Of a stretch of DNA of 64,000 nucleotides, positions 43,941-53,407 are shown one piece after another. The DNA is taken from assembly GCA_026014745.1 (NCBI GenBank), contig JAOZHS010000003.1, positions 290,137 through 354,136 on the forward strand, written 5' to 3'. Below the pieces are notes generated by a model. The model was not told the DNA's origin. It saw only the letters and a program-made list of their open reading frames with translations, and searched no databases. The first letter of the stretch is position 1, and each line of letters opens with the position of its first letter. A program made the position numbers and the translations under genes. Source of the stretch: Candidatus Bathyarchaeota archaeon (GTDB taxonomy: Archaea; Thermoproteota; Bathyarchaeia; Bathyarchaeales; Bathycorpusculaceae).

Positions 43941-45629
43941 TTAAGCCTTAGTTGAAGGCGCCGTTGTTTTTGGTTTTGATGCGGTTTTTGGGTTTTTGCC
44001 CCAGACAGCTGAGAATATGCCTGCGAGGAAGCAAAGAATTGCACCGATGATGAAAGCTAAGGTTAATGCGTGCATAAAGGGGTCTGCGATGGTTGTGGGG
44101 AAGAATGTTGTTCCTGTCAAGGTAGCCAGAGTTGATTGAGGTATGTTGGCGGCGATGGGACCCATTGCTTGTAGTAGGGTGCCGATGGGGTTGTAGCCAA
44201 GGAAAGCCGCAAAGAGGGCTCCTGCAGCGGGGACTTGGCTGAATGCGGCGGCAAGTTCTGAAGAAGCGCCTGCGGCTGCAACGGCACTTGAAAGCGCCCC
44301 CGGCAGGGTAGCGTTTAGAGATATGATGATTATGCTAAAGAATACGGCTTGACTGATGGTTTGACCGCAGTTCTGCAGGGTAGACCGCATACCGGAAGCG
44401 GCGCCTCGATGCTCCGCTGGGCAAGAGTTCATGACGGACGCCATGTTTGGCGACATAAATATGCCGTTACCGATACCCATTATGAAGAGGATTATAGCAA
44501 AGGGCAGATACGCGAAGTTCGCGGGCATAAAGACAAACGCAAGAAAAGAAACTCCCGTGATTACCATACCGGCGGTTGCTAGAGTTCTTGCGCCATGCTT
44601 ATCAGATAACCAGCCGCTCACAGGACCCGTGAGGGCGACGCCGATGGTCATGGGAATCATGAAAATGCCAGCCCAGAATGGGGCATCCTCGAAGCTGTAG
44701 CCTTGTAGTGGAAGCCAAATCCCCTGCAATAGGACGATTAGCATTATCATTACTCCGCCCCGAGCCATGGAGCTTAGGAAGGTTGCTGCGTTTCCAGCGG
44801 CGAAGTTACGGTTTTTGAAGAGGTCTATCCTAAACATGGGGTCTTGGACTTTCTGTTCAATGAAGGGGAAAGCTATGAGCAGAGCTGCCCCAGCTGCAAA
44901 CGATGCGATGACTAGGGGGTTTCCCCAGCCCATTGGAGAGTCACCGTAGGGTGTTAAACCGTAGGTTATGGCGAGTAAGAGTAGTGTTAAGCCGCCGCCG
45001 AAGGATAAGTTGCCCCAGAGGTCAATTTTTTGTTTCTTGCGTTGGACAACATGTTGTTCTTTGAGTTTCCAATATGACCACGCAGTGCCGATGATGCCGA
45101 CGGGGACACTCACTAAGAAGACCAGCCGCCAGTCAAAAACTGCTAAGACACCGCCCAAAACTAACCCAATTAATGAACCGACAAGAAACGCCAGCTGGTT
45201 GATGCCTAGCGCTTTTCCGCGTTCATTTTCTGGGAAAGCATCGGTGATGATTGCACCACTGTTTGAGAAAAGAAACGCTGCACCAACACCTTGGATGATA
45301 CGGAAGACTATTAATTCTATAGCTCCTGCGTCTCCTGTGCTTGGCGTTAAAAATAGCAGAATTGAACCTATGGTGAATATGAGGAAGCCTAAGTTGTAGA
45401 GTTTTACTCTGCCGTAGATGTCGGATAAACGTCCAAATGTCACTAGCAAAGTAGCGGTTACTATGCTGTAGCCGAACATTATCCACAGCAGGTACTGGAA
45501 TGAGCCGAAGGGGTCAATGTTTATGCCCCTAAAAATTGCGGGTAAGGCTATTAGGACAATTGAGGTGTCGATAGAAGCCATCAGGACCCCTATGGTTGTG
45601 TTTGATAGGGCTATCCATTTGTATTCCAT
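43941..45629 (-). CDS. MFS drug/efflux transporter, DHA2 (14-TMS) family
   Basis: A 562-residue protein with about 14 membrane segments. The N-terminus [20 protein letters not shown] (motif D1-like), [11 protein letters not shown] (motif A) and the GxxxGPxxGG-like [13 protein letters not shown] (motif C) are typical proton-coupled drug:H+ antiporters of the EmrB/QacA type. Its end nearly touches the sedolisin end (convergent). The next gene on the same strand upstream is the large MMPL protein, about 100 bases away, suggesting a shared export role. Confidence 0.9.
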   Translation of the reverse strand: MEYKWIALSNTTIGVLMASIDTSIVLIALPAIFRGINIDPFGSFQYLLWIMFGYSIVTATLLVTFGRLSDIYGRVKLYNLGFLIFTIGSILLFLTPSTGDAGAIELIVFRIIQGVGAAFLFSNSGAIITDAFPENERGKALGINQLAFLVGSLIGLVLGGVLAVFDWRLVFLVSVPVGIIGTAWSYWKLKEQHVVQRKKQKIDLWGNLSFGGGLTLLLLAITYGLTPYGDSPMGWGNPLVIASFAAGAALLIAFPFIEQKVQDPMFRIDLFKNRNFAAGNAATFLSSMARGGVMIMLIVLLQGIWLPLQGYSFEDAPFWAGIFMIPMTIGVALTGPVSGWLSDKHGARTLATAGMVITGVSFLAFVFMPANFAYLPFAIILFIMGIGNGIFMSPNMASVMNSCPAEHRGAASGMRSTLQNCGQTISQAVFFSIIIISLNATLPGALSSAVAAAGASSELAAAFSQVPAAGALFAAFLGYNPIGTLLQAMGPIAANIPQSTLATLTGTTFFPTTIADPFMHALTLAFIIGAILCFLAGIFSAVWGKNPKTASKPKTTAPSTKA

Positions 45630-45726
45630 AATTTTGCGACCAAACAGTAATTTTTAGGCTATGAAAAATGTGGATTATAAAAAGGTTCTTGGGAAACATT
45701 AAAGTTCCCAACTGTCTAAGAGAGAT

Positions 45727-48700
45727 TTATTCGGTTTTTTCGGTGGATGCTTGTTGGGTCTGCTGTGGCGATGATACCTCGTTGAAGTCACTGGTTCTGC
45801 GGAGGCGTTTGATGGGGTTGTACCAGTTCCACTTGCCAAAAGTCGCCATCACAGCAGGCACCAGATAGGTGCGCACCACCAAGGCATCGATAAGGATGCT
45901 AAAAGCAAATGCGAAGCCCATCTCGCGGAGCATCATGTTGCTCGACAGCATCAACGCGCCTAATGAACCGGCGAGTATGATGGCTGCGGCAGTGATGATG
46001 CCACCGGTTTGTTGGATAGCATGTACAATGGCGTCTTTGAGGTTTTGTCCTTTAGCGGCTTCTTCACGTATGCGAGTTAAGATGAAGATGTTGTAGTCCA
46101 TGCCTAAGCCCAACAGTAGAACAAAGAGGATCAGCGGAGTCATAAAGAGCAAACCGTAACTAAACGCTGCATTGAACACCAATATGGTAACGGCGAGTGT
46201 CCACACGATACTCATCAAAACCGAAACTATAGCAAATAACGGTAAGATTAGCGAACCCAGCACAATAAAGAGTACGATACCTACTCCTATGGCGACGATG
46301 GGCAGGATTGCGTTGAATTGGTTCTCGAATAGGTTTCGTGTATCAAGGATGCCGCCTGTTGTTCCGCCTAAATAGAGCCCAGTTAAGTTTGTTGCGTCAT
46401 CGTAATTGGTATGTAGGCTTGCGCGTATGTCTTTGGCGTATTCCATGGCTTCGGTTGAGTAGGGGTCAGCTTGGAACCGGACAGTTATTAGGGCAGATTG
46501 ATTGTCTGCTCCGATTGCGCCAATTATGCTGCTGTAGGTGGTCGCGTCGGTGTCGTTGGTGATGGTTTGGTAATCTACGATGTCTCCAAAGGGCATAGTG
46601 GGTCCTGTGACTTCCTGCACACCGCTATGGCTGACGATAGAGGAAGATATATCCTGCAACGTAGCCATCTCCCCCAAGTTAAACGTGCCATCTTCATATA
46701 GAATCGGCTCCGAGAAGGTGACTACGACATAGCTGGGCATGAGTCTGCCGCCGCCAAACGAGTCCGTTAGTGTTCGGGACGCGGAGATGGATTCTAAACT
46801 GTCCGAGGCGCTTCCAATAAGGTCATAGGTTGGAACGGTCGAGGAGTAAACGTATAGGGCAGGCACAGTGATGAGGATGGCTATTACGATGATTGCTTTA
46901 CCGTGTTTGACAGAGAAAGAGCCGCTTTTAGCGAAGTAGCCGCCTTTGCGTTGGTTCTTCTCGTGGATGCTTTTAGCGTAACGTTGGAAGCGGTCACCCG
47001 TGTTGGGCCAGAATATGCGGTCGCCCAGTATGGCGGTGAGGGCGGGCGCGAAGGTAAGAGATGCAAGTAGGGTTACGATAACACCTAGACCGACAACTAA
47101 ACCCATGGCCTGTAGCATAACCATGGATGTTGCAGATAGGGCAAGGAAGGAGATGATGACGGTGGCGCCGCTGGTGACGATGCTTTCGCCTGCCCAAGTG
47201 ATGGATTTTTTGATGGCCTCAAAGAGGGGCAAGCCGTTTATGCGTTCTTCTCGATGTCGGGCTATGACGAATATACTGTAGTCAGTACCGACTCCGATAA
47301 GTACGGTTAAGAGGACGGTAGTAACGGTGTAGTCAACGGGGTTGATGTAGGTGCCCACGAGGTAGGGGAAGATTTGGGAGACACCAATGCCCACTCCGAT
47401 AGTGCCCAAAGTAATGATTGGAGTGACAATAGATCGGAAGAACAACGCAGTCGCGACGACGAGCAAAATGACGGTTATGGGAAGGATGAGGTCTAAGTCG
47501 TCTTGGGTGGATTGCATAAAGTCATGGTCTAATGCGTCGTTGCCAGTTACCTTTGCTGCTTGAACGTCGCCATTGGGGTTTTGAGCTAGTTTGTCAGCGA
47601 TTATTTGTCGTAGTGCAAGAAGATTTTCGCTACCAGAGTGATCAAATGTTATGGAAATCAAAGTGACTTCATTGTCAGGTGAAACAAATGACTCTAACAA
47701 CTCAGTGAATTGCTGACCCAAGTTGTAGGCTTCGGGGTTCCAAATCAGGTTTGAAGCTAAAGCTTTAACCGAGGATATTGAAGCGTTTTCGCCAAGGTTA
47801 AAGGTACCTTTGACGAGTTCGGGGGATAAACCAGACTCGTTAGCGACATACTCGATTGCGAGGTTCTGGGCTTTGAGGTTTGTAACTGAGCTTTTTGCGT
47901 CAATGAAATCTTGGAAAGTAAATGTGTCTGCAACTGCATCTACGAAGTCTTTGTTATCACTGAAGTATTGGTCAATGAACTGGGGCAAGGCTTTTTCTAT
48001 GGCGTATTGGGCGCGGGCGTTAGCGCTGAGGTATTGGGTTGAACCCTTAAAGCTACTCGTCCAAGCAGAATCAAAGAGGCTAAGCAAATGTGAAGTGTAA
48101 TTGTTGAAAGACTCTTCGTCGGCGTCTTTGAGGATGGTTTTTGCTTGGTCATAGCAGACATCATTGAAGGTGTCGATGAAGTTATCGCCCATATGGTATG
48201 CATCGCTGTTCCATACGATGTTATCTGCCAAATCTGCGAATTCACTGTAGTTGGCGCTTCTGCCTAAATCAAAGGCTGCACCGACAAAGGTTGCAGAAAC
48301 AGAGCCAGACTGTGCAACGTAGTTAATAGCGAAGGTTCTGAGTTCGGCGTTGTTTTGGTCTTGGGTGTTGGTCAGGAAGTCTTGGAAAGTTAAGGCGTTG
48401 GTTAGGGCGGTAGCGAAGCTTTTGGTGGTCGCGTCAGTTATGGAGTTCAAGTAGAGTTGGATTGTTTGAGTTGTGGCGACGTTGGCGCGTTCCATCGGTG
48501 TCAGGGTTGCTGTCGCGGGGTTAAGGAAACTGTTTGACCATGTGGCATTGTATGCTACAAGAAGGGGAGCGGTGTATTGGGCGTAGGATGTGGGGTCAGC
48601 GGCATAGAGCATGGCGGAGGTTTGGTTATATGCAACCTCATTGAAGGTAGAAATAAAGTTCGTACCCATATTGTAGGTGTCTGGGCTGCCAATGATAGTG

Positions 48701-49929
48701 TTAGCTAATGTGCTTAGGGCTTCGGCGCTGGGGTTTGGACCCAAGTTGAAGGCTGCCGTGACAAATTCCGTTGAAGATTGCCCAGCAGAAGCGGTCACTA
48801 CGGTTTGGATTGCGAAGCCAGTTAGCACCTGGTTATTGTAGGTTTGGTTGCCCGCAAGGTAATCTTGGAAAGTTAAAGCGCTGGTTAAGCCAGTGACGAA
48901 AGCTTGCTGTGTTGCATTACCCGCTAAAACAGTGTTAATGTAGAGTTGATTTGTTTGGTCTGATGCAAAGACTGCACGCTGCTCAGGAGTCCATGACGCG
49001 GTTGAGGGGTCAAGGAAGCTTTGTGCCCAAGTCGCGTTAAACGCAGCCAGCAGGGGTCCAGTGTACTGGACGAAGGCTTCGGAGTCCGCGGCCTGAAGGA
49101 CAGCTGCAGTTTGTTGGTAGGCAAAATCGTTTGCCTGCTGCACATCGGAGGTTACTGCGTAGTTTTGACCCCAAAACTGAAGGTACATGGCGGGTGTACC
49201 ATAGAGCATGTTCGCAGTTAAGTTGGCGTTTTCCAGAGTCAGATAAACGCCTTGGTTAGCTTGAGTTAACCCACTGACAAGCATGTCGTGGGTTTGGTTG
49301 TAGGCGGTTCCCCAAACCATTGTGTACATTACGGGTACGCCATAAATCATGTTGTAGGTGAGGTTGGCGTTGTCGTAGGCTTGGTAAACGCCTTGGTTGG
49401 TTTGTTGAAGCCCTGAGGTTACGCTTTTAATGGCTTCATTATAAGCAGCGGTCCATACCTTGCTATAAATTGCTGGGACGCTGTAGAGAAGGTTGTAGGT
49501 TAAGTTGGCGTTTTTATAAGCGATGTAGACGCCTTCGTTGGTTCCGTTTAGGGCGGGAACCATAATTGAGTAGACGTTGGTGATGTTTTCTACGCCAGAC
49601 ATGGTGCTGGTGGAGTTAATTTCATCAGTTAGTTCCTCAATAAATCGCTGCGTGCTCATTGACGAAGCATTATTGGTGGCGATTACAATTACAAGCGAAT
49701 CATTCGCCACTGCTTTTGAGAATTGGGCGGTTATGATGTCGCTGGCTTTGGCTGATTCTAAATCCGTTGCAGTTGATTCGTTCATCTGTAACGAGCTTAC
49801 GCCTGTCGCGGTTAAAACCACGGGCAGAATAATGGCTAGAAGGATTATCCAGATAGCGATTATGGCGTATTTGCGTTTAGTGATGACGTTGCCAAGTTTT
49901 CCAAAGATGTTAACTTTTCCATGGGTCAT
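45727..49929 (-). CDS. Giant MMPL/RND-family transporter with repeat-rich extracellular domain
   Basis: A 1400-residue membrane protein. TM1 at about 22-42 is followed by an extracytoplasmic domain of roughly 720 residues, then the first RND membrane bundle (about 800-1000: GVGTDYSIFVIARHREE with its charged pair), a second extracellular domain, and a second bundle (LLGLGMDYNIFILTRIREE). The outer domain contains three ~47-residue repeats (NANLTYNLLY type, residues 130-260) and three ~163-residue repeats (about 265-755; ALTFQDxL). RND proteins of this class export lipids or hydrophobic compounds by proton flux. A divergent HTH_10 regulator lies upstream. Confidence 0.88.
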   Translation of the reverse strand: MTHGKVNIFGKLGNVITKRKYAIIAIWIILLAIILPVVLTATGVSSLQMNESTATDLESAKASDIITAQFSKAVANDSLVIVIATNNASSMSTQRFIEELTDEINSTSTMSGVENITNVYSIMVPALNGTNEGVYIAYKNANLTYNLLYSVPAIYSKVWTAAYNEAIKSVTSGLQQTNQGVYQAYDNANLTYNMIYGVPVMYTMVWGTAYNQTHDMLVSGLTQANQGVYLTLENANLTANMLYGTPAMYLQFWGQNYAVTSDVQQANDFAYQQTAAVLQAADSEAFVQYTGPLLAAFNATWAQSFLDPSTASWTPEQRAVFASDQTNQLYINTVLAGNATQQAFVTGLTSALTFQDYLAGNQTYNNQVLTGFAIQTVVTASAGQSSTEFVTAAFNLGPNPSAEALSTLANTIIGSPDTYNMGTNFISTFNEVAYNQTSAMLYAADPTSYAQYTAPLLVAYNATWSNSFLNPATATLTPMERANVATTQTIQLYLNSITDATTKSFATALTNALTFQDFLTNTQDQNNAELRTFAINYVAQSGSVSATFVGAAFDLGRSANYSEFADLADNIVWNSDAYHMGDNFIDTFNDVCYDQAKTILKDADEESFNNYTSHLLSLFDSAWTSSFKGSTQYLSANARAQYAIEKALPQFIDQYFSDNKDFVDAVADTFTFQDFIDAKSSVTNLKAQNLAIEYVANESGLSPELVKGTFNLGENASISSVKALASNLIWNPEAYNLGQQFTELLESFVSPDNEVTLISITFDHSGSENLLALRQIIADKLAQNPNGDVQAAKVTGNDALDHDFMQSTQDDLDLILPITVILLVVATALFFRSIVTPIITLGTIGVGIGVSQIFPYLVGTYINPVDYTVTTVLLTVLIGVGTDYSIFVIARHREERINGLPLFEAIKKSITWAGESIVTSGATVIISFLALSATSMVMLQAMGLVVGLGVIVTLLASLTFAPALTAILGDRIFWPNTGDRFQRYAKSIHEKNQRKGGYFAKSGSFSVKHGKAIIVIAILITVPALYVYSSTVPTYDLIGSASDSLESISASRTLTDSFGGGRLMPSYVVVTFSEPILYEDGTFNLGEMATLQDISSSIVSHSGVQEVTGPTMPFGDIVDYQTITNDTDATTYSSIIGAIGADNQSALITVRFQADPYSTEAMEYAKDIRASLHTNYDDATNLTGLYLGGTTGGILDTRNLFENQFNAILPIVAIGVGIVLFIVLGSLILPLFAIVSVLMSIVWTLAVTILVFNAAFSYGLLFMTPLILFVLLLGLGMDYNIFILTRIREEAAKGQNLKDAIVHAIQQTGGIITAAAIILAGSLGALMLSSNMMLREMGFAFAFSILIDALVVRTYLVPAVMATFGKWNWYNPIKRLRRTSDFNEVSSPQQTQQASTEKTE

Positions 49930-50043
49930 GTTACGTCCCTAATCTAGCACTATAATTTAGCTAGTATGATGTGTTTTAGACCCTTTATGGATGGTTCGGT
50001 GTCAGATTAACCTACACCCGAGTATACTCGGCTTTAAGAAAAC

Positions 50044-50054
50044 ATTTATCCATA
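50044..50054 (+). promoter_or_regulatory. TATA-like box for the HTH_10 regulator
   Basis: ATTTATCCATA lies about 21-31 bases upstream of the ATG at 50075, so transcription would start at or next to the start codon (leaderless mRNA). Confidence 0.4.
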
Positions 50055-50074
50055 TCCACCCATCCACTAAACAT

Positions 50075-50734
50075 ATGCGACGCTTAATCCTTGAAGTCCC
50101 ACAAAAAGAACTTTCCAAAGCAGGCATCGAACTACCCCCCCTAAAAAAAATAAAATCCCTCGACCTCCTCTACTTCCTAAGACAAGACCGAGAAGAATTC
50201 GCCGTCGTATCCCGCGTCGAATTCACAGAGCCCCCAAAAAAAGTCGAAGACTTCCTAACAGGAGGCTTTCTAGTCGAAGCCCAAGTGCTCGAACAACAAA
50301 AAAACGGAGCCTACATAGTCTTTACACGTAGCGGACCTATCACCTCCACCGTTCTAAACCTGTTAGATGTAGAAGCAGGCTACTTGTTTCCGCCGCTGGG
50401 CATAAGCGACGGCAAAGTTAAGGTGTCATTTTTGGGGAACGAACAACAAATCAAGGATTTATTGGAAAAACTCGACGCCCTCGGCATCCATTACCGCGTC
50501 ACCTTGCTAGGAGATGCCAATTTCTCGCCCACCTCCCCGCTTAACCTGCTAACCGAAAAACAACGCGAAATACTCCTCGAAGCCTACCGACTCGGCTACT
50601 ATGATATCCCCAGAAAAATCACAAGCCAAGAACTAGCCAACCGCCTTGGTCTTGTAGATTCCACGGTGGTTGAGCATATGCGAAAAGCCGAACAACGCCT
50701 CATCACACAGCTACTAGAACAACACACCCATTAA
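50075..50734 (+). CDS. HTH_10 (bacterio-opsin activator-type) transcriptional regulator
   Basis: About 219 residues. The C-terminal block LTEKQREILLEAYRLGYYDI...SQELANRLGLVDSTVVEHMRK is the HTH_10 DNA-binding domain. The N-terminal 150 residues form an alpha/beta domain probably sensing a ligand. ATG 50075 is preferred since the upstream extension is not conserved-looking and a TATA box sits at leaderless distance. It diverges from the MMPL gene and may repress or activate it. The 3' end overlaps the convergent ferredoxin by 4 bases. Confidence 0.85.
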   Translation: MRRLILEVPQKELSKAGIELPPLKKIKSLDLLYFLRQDREEFAVVSRVEFTEPPKKVEDFLTGGFLVEAQVLEQQKNGAYIVFTRSGPITSTVLNLLDVEAGYLFPPLGISDGKVKVSFLGNEQQIKDLLEKLDALGIHYRVTLLGDANFSPTSPLNLLTEKQREILLEAYRLGYYDIPRKITSQELANRLGLVDSTVVEHMRKAEQRLITQLLEQHTH

Positions 50735-50925
50735 CCTTCTTTAAGTACCACTGCCTTGGCAGGGCAGACATCCACGCAGTCGCCACAACCATGACAGGTC
50801 GCCATGTCCACGACTGAGGGTTCATCATCGCTGAGCTTAAAAATTGCTTTGATGGGGCAGACACGTGCGGAGTGACATTTGGGGCAGTGGATGCACTTTT
50901 CGGGGTCAATGTAGGCGCGAGGCAT
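50731..50925 (-). CDS. Small 2x[4Fe-4S] ferredoxin
   Basis: A 64-residue protein from ATG 50925. The motifs CIHCPKCHSARVCPIKAI and CHGCGDCVDVCPAKAV are two cluster sites; the first has an atypical CxxCxxCxxxxxCP spacing, so that cluster may differ. It probably transfers electrons for a nearby or general redox enzyme. Neighbouring genes are not redox enzymes. Confidence 0.85.
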   Translation of the reverse strand: MPRAYIDPEKCIHCPKCHSARVCPIKAIFKLSDDEPSVVDMATCHGCGDCVDVCPAKAVVLKEG

Positions 50926-50992
50926 GACTGCATAGAGGCGGAGGAGCAAATATCAAGATTACGCCCAAAAAAAACAAAATTTTCTCAAGCCA

Positions 50993-52186
50993 TTATTTGA
51001 CTTTCTTAAACCATATCACAAACACCACAAGCAAAGCAGCCACAAAAACCCCGACCAAAACAAACTCTATCGGAAAAGCAGAAGCCTCGGATTCGGCATT
51101 GATGCCTAAAAAGGCGAGGTCATTGTTAGGGTATTGGGGGTCGGTTACAGGTTGCCATAAGGGGTGGTGGTCCATGTTGTTTTCGTTAATGAAGTAAGCT
51201 GTGTCGCCTACGGCGCTGCTGGTTTGGGTAGCGTTGGGGTAGCGGGCTTGGTAGTCACTCCAGTAGTTGCCTGCTTTGCCATTATCCCACTGGACGGGGT
51301 TGTTAGGCCAAGGCATAGAGACCTGAAAGCCATACAGGGCACTGTTGTCGATGAAGTTGTTGCTGTATACGAGGTTGTTGGCTTGGTTTTCTTGTAGTTT
51401 GATGCCGAATGCGGTGTTGTGTTGGATGGTGTTTCCAAGGATTATGTTTTGGGTGGAGTTTGTGAGGATGAGCCCGATGTTGTTTTCTGCGATGGTGTTT
51501 CGGAAAACAATGGAGTCACTTGAGCCCATGTTGATGTCTATGGCTGTTCGAGCGTTTGAAGAAATTGTGTTTTCAACGATTTTGGTTCCAGATGAATTGG
51601 CAACTGATATTGCGCAAATACTGTTTTGGGTTAGGGTATTTTGGAATATGATGGTGCCACTGCATGTTTGTATTTGAATGCCGTTGCCTCGACTCTGCAA
51701 AATATCAGTCTGTTGTATGGTGCTGCCTGATGTTGTGGTAAGGGAGAGACCGGCGCCATTATTTACTAAACGGCTGCTTTGAACGGTGCAGTCGCTAGAG
51801 TTAATCACGCAAACGCCTACATCAAACCCTTCAACGATTAAGTTCTGTACAGTAACGTTAGCTACAGCCTCCATCAAAACGCCGATCCCGCTGCAATCTG
51901 TACATTGCAAACCAAACCCTGCGCCATCAAGCACAATATTGGAGCATTGTATGAGAACGTTGTAACCGCTGATGTTTTCTGTTAAAATGTAGGTTGAGCC
52001 GACGCGCTGGATGAGGGCAGAGGTTGGGGTTACGTCACCGTTGGTTTGGATGGTTATGGTAGACATGCCAACGGACGCAGTGACTTGGGCGTTTGTTGGT
52101 TGGTTGGTGAAAGCTAACGCTAAGAATGATAGTGCCAAGATGAAAGTTAGCGTTGCTGCTGACCTCTTCGAAAGCACATCCAACAA
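50993..52186 (-). CDS. Exported right-handed beta-helix (NosD/CASH-like) protein with C-terminal anchor
   Basis: A 397-residue surface protein. A signal peptide (10-33) is followed by a short N domain and repeated beta-helix coils (about 90-290) with NxI/NxxxxN patterns such as IVFRNTIAENNIGLILTNST and NIILGNTIQHNTAFG. The final membrane helix (LVGVFVAALLVVFVIWF) ends in KKVK. The family includes periplasmic polysaccharide or copper-site proteins; binding of sugars is likely. TTG start at 52186 is weakly supported; GTG 52177 is possible. Confidence 0.85.
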   Translation of the reverse strand: MLDVLSKRSAATLTFILALSFLALAFTNQPTNAQVTASVGMSTITIQTNGDVTPTSALIQRVGSTYILTENISGYNVLIQCSNIVLDGAGFGLQCTDCSGIGVLMEAVANVTVQNLIVEGFDVGVCVINSSDCTVQSSRLVNNGAGLSLTTTSGSTIQQTDILQSRGNGIQIQTCSGTIIFQNTLTQNSICAISVANSSGTKIVENTISSNARTAIDINMGSSDSIVFRNTIAENNIGLILTNSTQNIILGNTIQHNTAFGIKLQENQANNLVYSNNFIDNSALYGFQVSMPWPNNPVQWDNGKAGNYWSDYQARYPNATQTSSAVGDTAYFINENNMDHHPLWQPVTDPQYPNNDLAFLGINAESEASAFPIEFVLVGVFVAALLVVFVIWFKKVK

Positions 52187-52202
52187 GTGGGGTAGGCATC
52201 AA

Positions 52203-53015
52203 TTATAGTTTACTTGAATCGGGTGGTGGAGATTCGGGTTTGAGGAGTTTGGTTAGGGTTTTGTGGCATTTGCTGCATTCCAGCATCTGATTGCTACATG
52301 AGGGACAGTATAGGTCGCCTTTTTTGAGCTTCTCTAAAACTGCGGATAAGTCGGCTTGGTTTTGGAGATCACGCGGCGAAGGTTCTGCGGGGGGGTCTAG
52401 GGCTGGTGGTTGGGGTGGTTTTTGTGCGTTGACGATTTCTTGGTAGACTTTTGAGATGCTGACTTTGCCTTCGCGGAGTTTTTCTTTGTCGTCTTCGCTG
52501 GCGGTTTCGATGATTTTTTTGCCGCGTTCAAAAGTTCGGGTGGAGACGCCTGCTTTTTTGGCTACGACTTCAGCGGCTTTAGCTTTGAACACAGGCGCAA
52601 ACTCAGACTCAGCGGGCTCAGCGTCAATTGGCGCTAACCCCAGCTGAATGTTTCTGCCATTTTTGCCCCCTGCGGACTGACGTTTTTTCGCCAGCGCCTT
52701 CTCAATCTCCAACAGCGGCACCGCGAGTTCTACAAGCTGAAAGTTGTTGAGATGCCGCCGCCGCAAGTTAGCTTCGATGACGAATTTTTTTTCGAGCAGT
52801 TTATCGTCGAATTTGCGGACTTCAAAGTCAGGCTCAATGCCTAATGCGGTGCAAGCTCGGAAGCGGTGGTGCCCGTCGAGGACTTCGAGGTCTTCGTTGA
52901 CGATTATGGGGTAATGTTGTCCTTCCTGCTCGATGGAGACCTTTAGGGCTGTGAATTCTTCTTCGGTCATGCGGGGAAGCAGTTTGTCGTATTCGGGGTT
53001 TAAGTGCAGGCTCAT
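52203..53015 (-). CDS. ParB-like nuclease-domain protein with C-terminal zinc ribbon
   Basis: A 270-residue protein. MTEEEFTALKVSIEQEGQHYPIIVNEDLEVLDGHHRFRACTALG is the ParB/Srx fold with the GHHR box (about residues 15-60). A helix-turn-helix region follows (KKAGVSTRTFERGKKIIETA, about 150-175). A Pro-rich linker leads to a terminal zinc ribbon, CPSCSNQMLECSKC (about 235-252). This resembles ParB-type regulators rather than a plasmid partition set, as no ParA is nearby. CTPase or DNA-binding activity is possible. Confidence 0.82.
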   Translation of the reverse strand: MSLHLNPEYDKLLPRMTEEEFTALKVSIEQEGQHYPIIVNEDLEVLDGHHRFRACTALGIEPDFEVRKFDDKLLEKKFVIEANLRRRHLNNFQLVELAVPLLEIEKALAKKRQSAGGKNGRNIQLGLAPIDAEPAESEFAPVFKAKAAEVVAKKAGVSTRTFERGKKIIETASEDDKEKLREGKVSISKVYQEIVNAQKPPQPPALDPPAEPSPRDLQNQADLSAVLEKLKKGDLYCPSCSNQMLECSKCHKTLTKLLKPESPPPDSSKL

Positions 53016-53271
53016 AGTCTCGTAGTTGTTTGGTGATTTTATTATTTAAGTTGAAGGGTACAACGCGGAAAGTGTTGTTTCAGGGTGCAGTCACATAGTC
53101 TTTTATTTTTTTCTGGGACTTGGGGTAGTGTAAAACCCGCGTAAGATGTTTGGCGGAGCAAAAGAGTAACTACGGCGGAAATTCTCCCCTCTCTCTCCTC
53201 AATACTTTTTCCGTGTCCGCACGGGTTAAACTGGCGCTTCGCCAAACCTACTTTTCGAAACAAAAGGGTGT

Positions 53272-53394
53272 TTAGTGGGGGTTGTGACAGCGGCAGGTGC
53301 AATCTTGCTCTGGGCTGCCAAACACACAGTGACAAATTCTGCAGTGGACGGGCTTGTAGCATGGGTCTAAGCGTTGGGTTGGGTCATAAGTCAT
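53272..53394 (-). CDS. Small Cys/His-rich peptide
   Basis: A 40-residue protein, ATG 53394, preceded by GGAG that overlaps the TAG stop of the deacetylase gene (TAGGAGACAG...ATG), 13 bp apart. It has eight Cys and five His (DPCYKPVHCRICHCVF, later DCTCRCHNPH), enough for two metal sites. It is the final gene of the polysaccharide cassette. Probably a metal-binding or redox peptide; the family is unknown. Confidence 0.6.
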   Translation of the reverse strand: MTYDPTQRLDPCYKPVHCRICHCVFGSPEQDCTCRCHNPH

Positions 53395-53407
53395 TTTTGG
53401 CTGTCTC

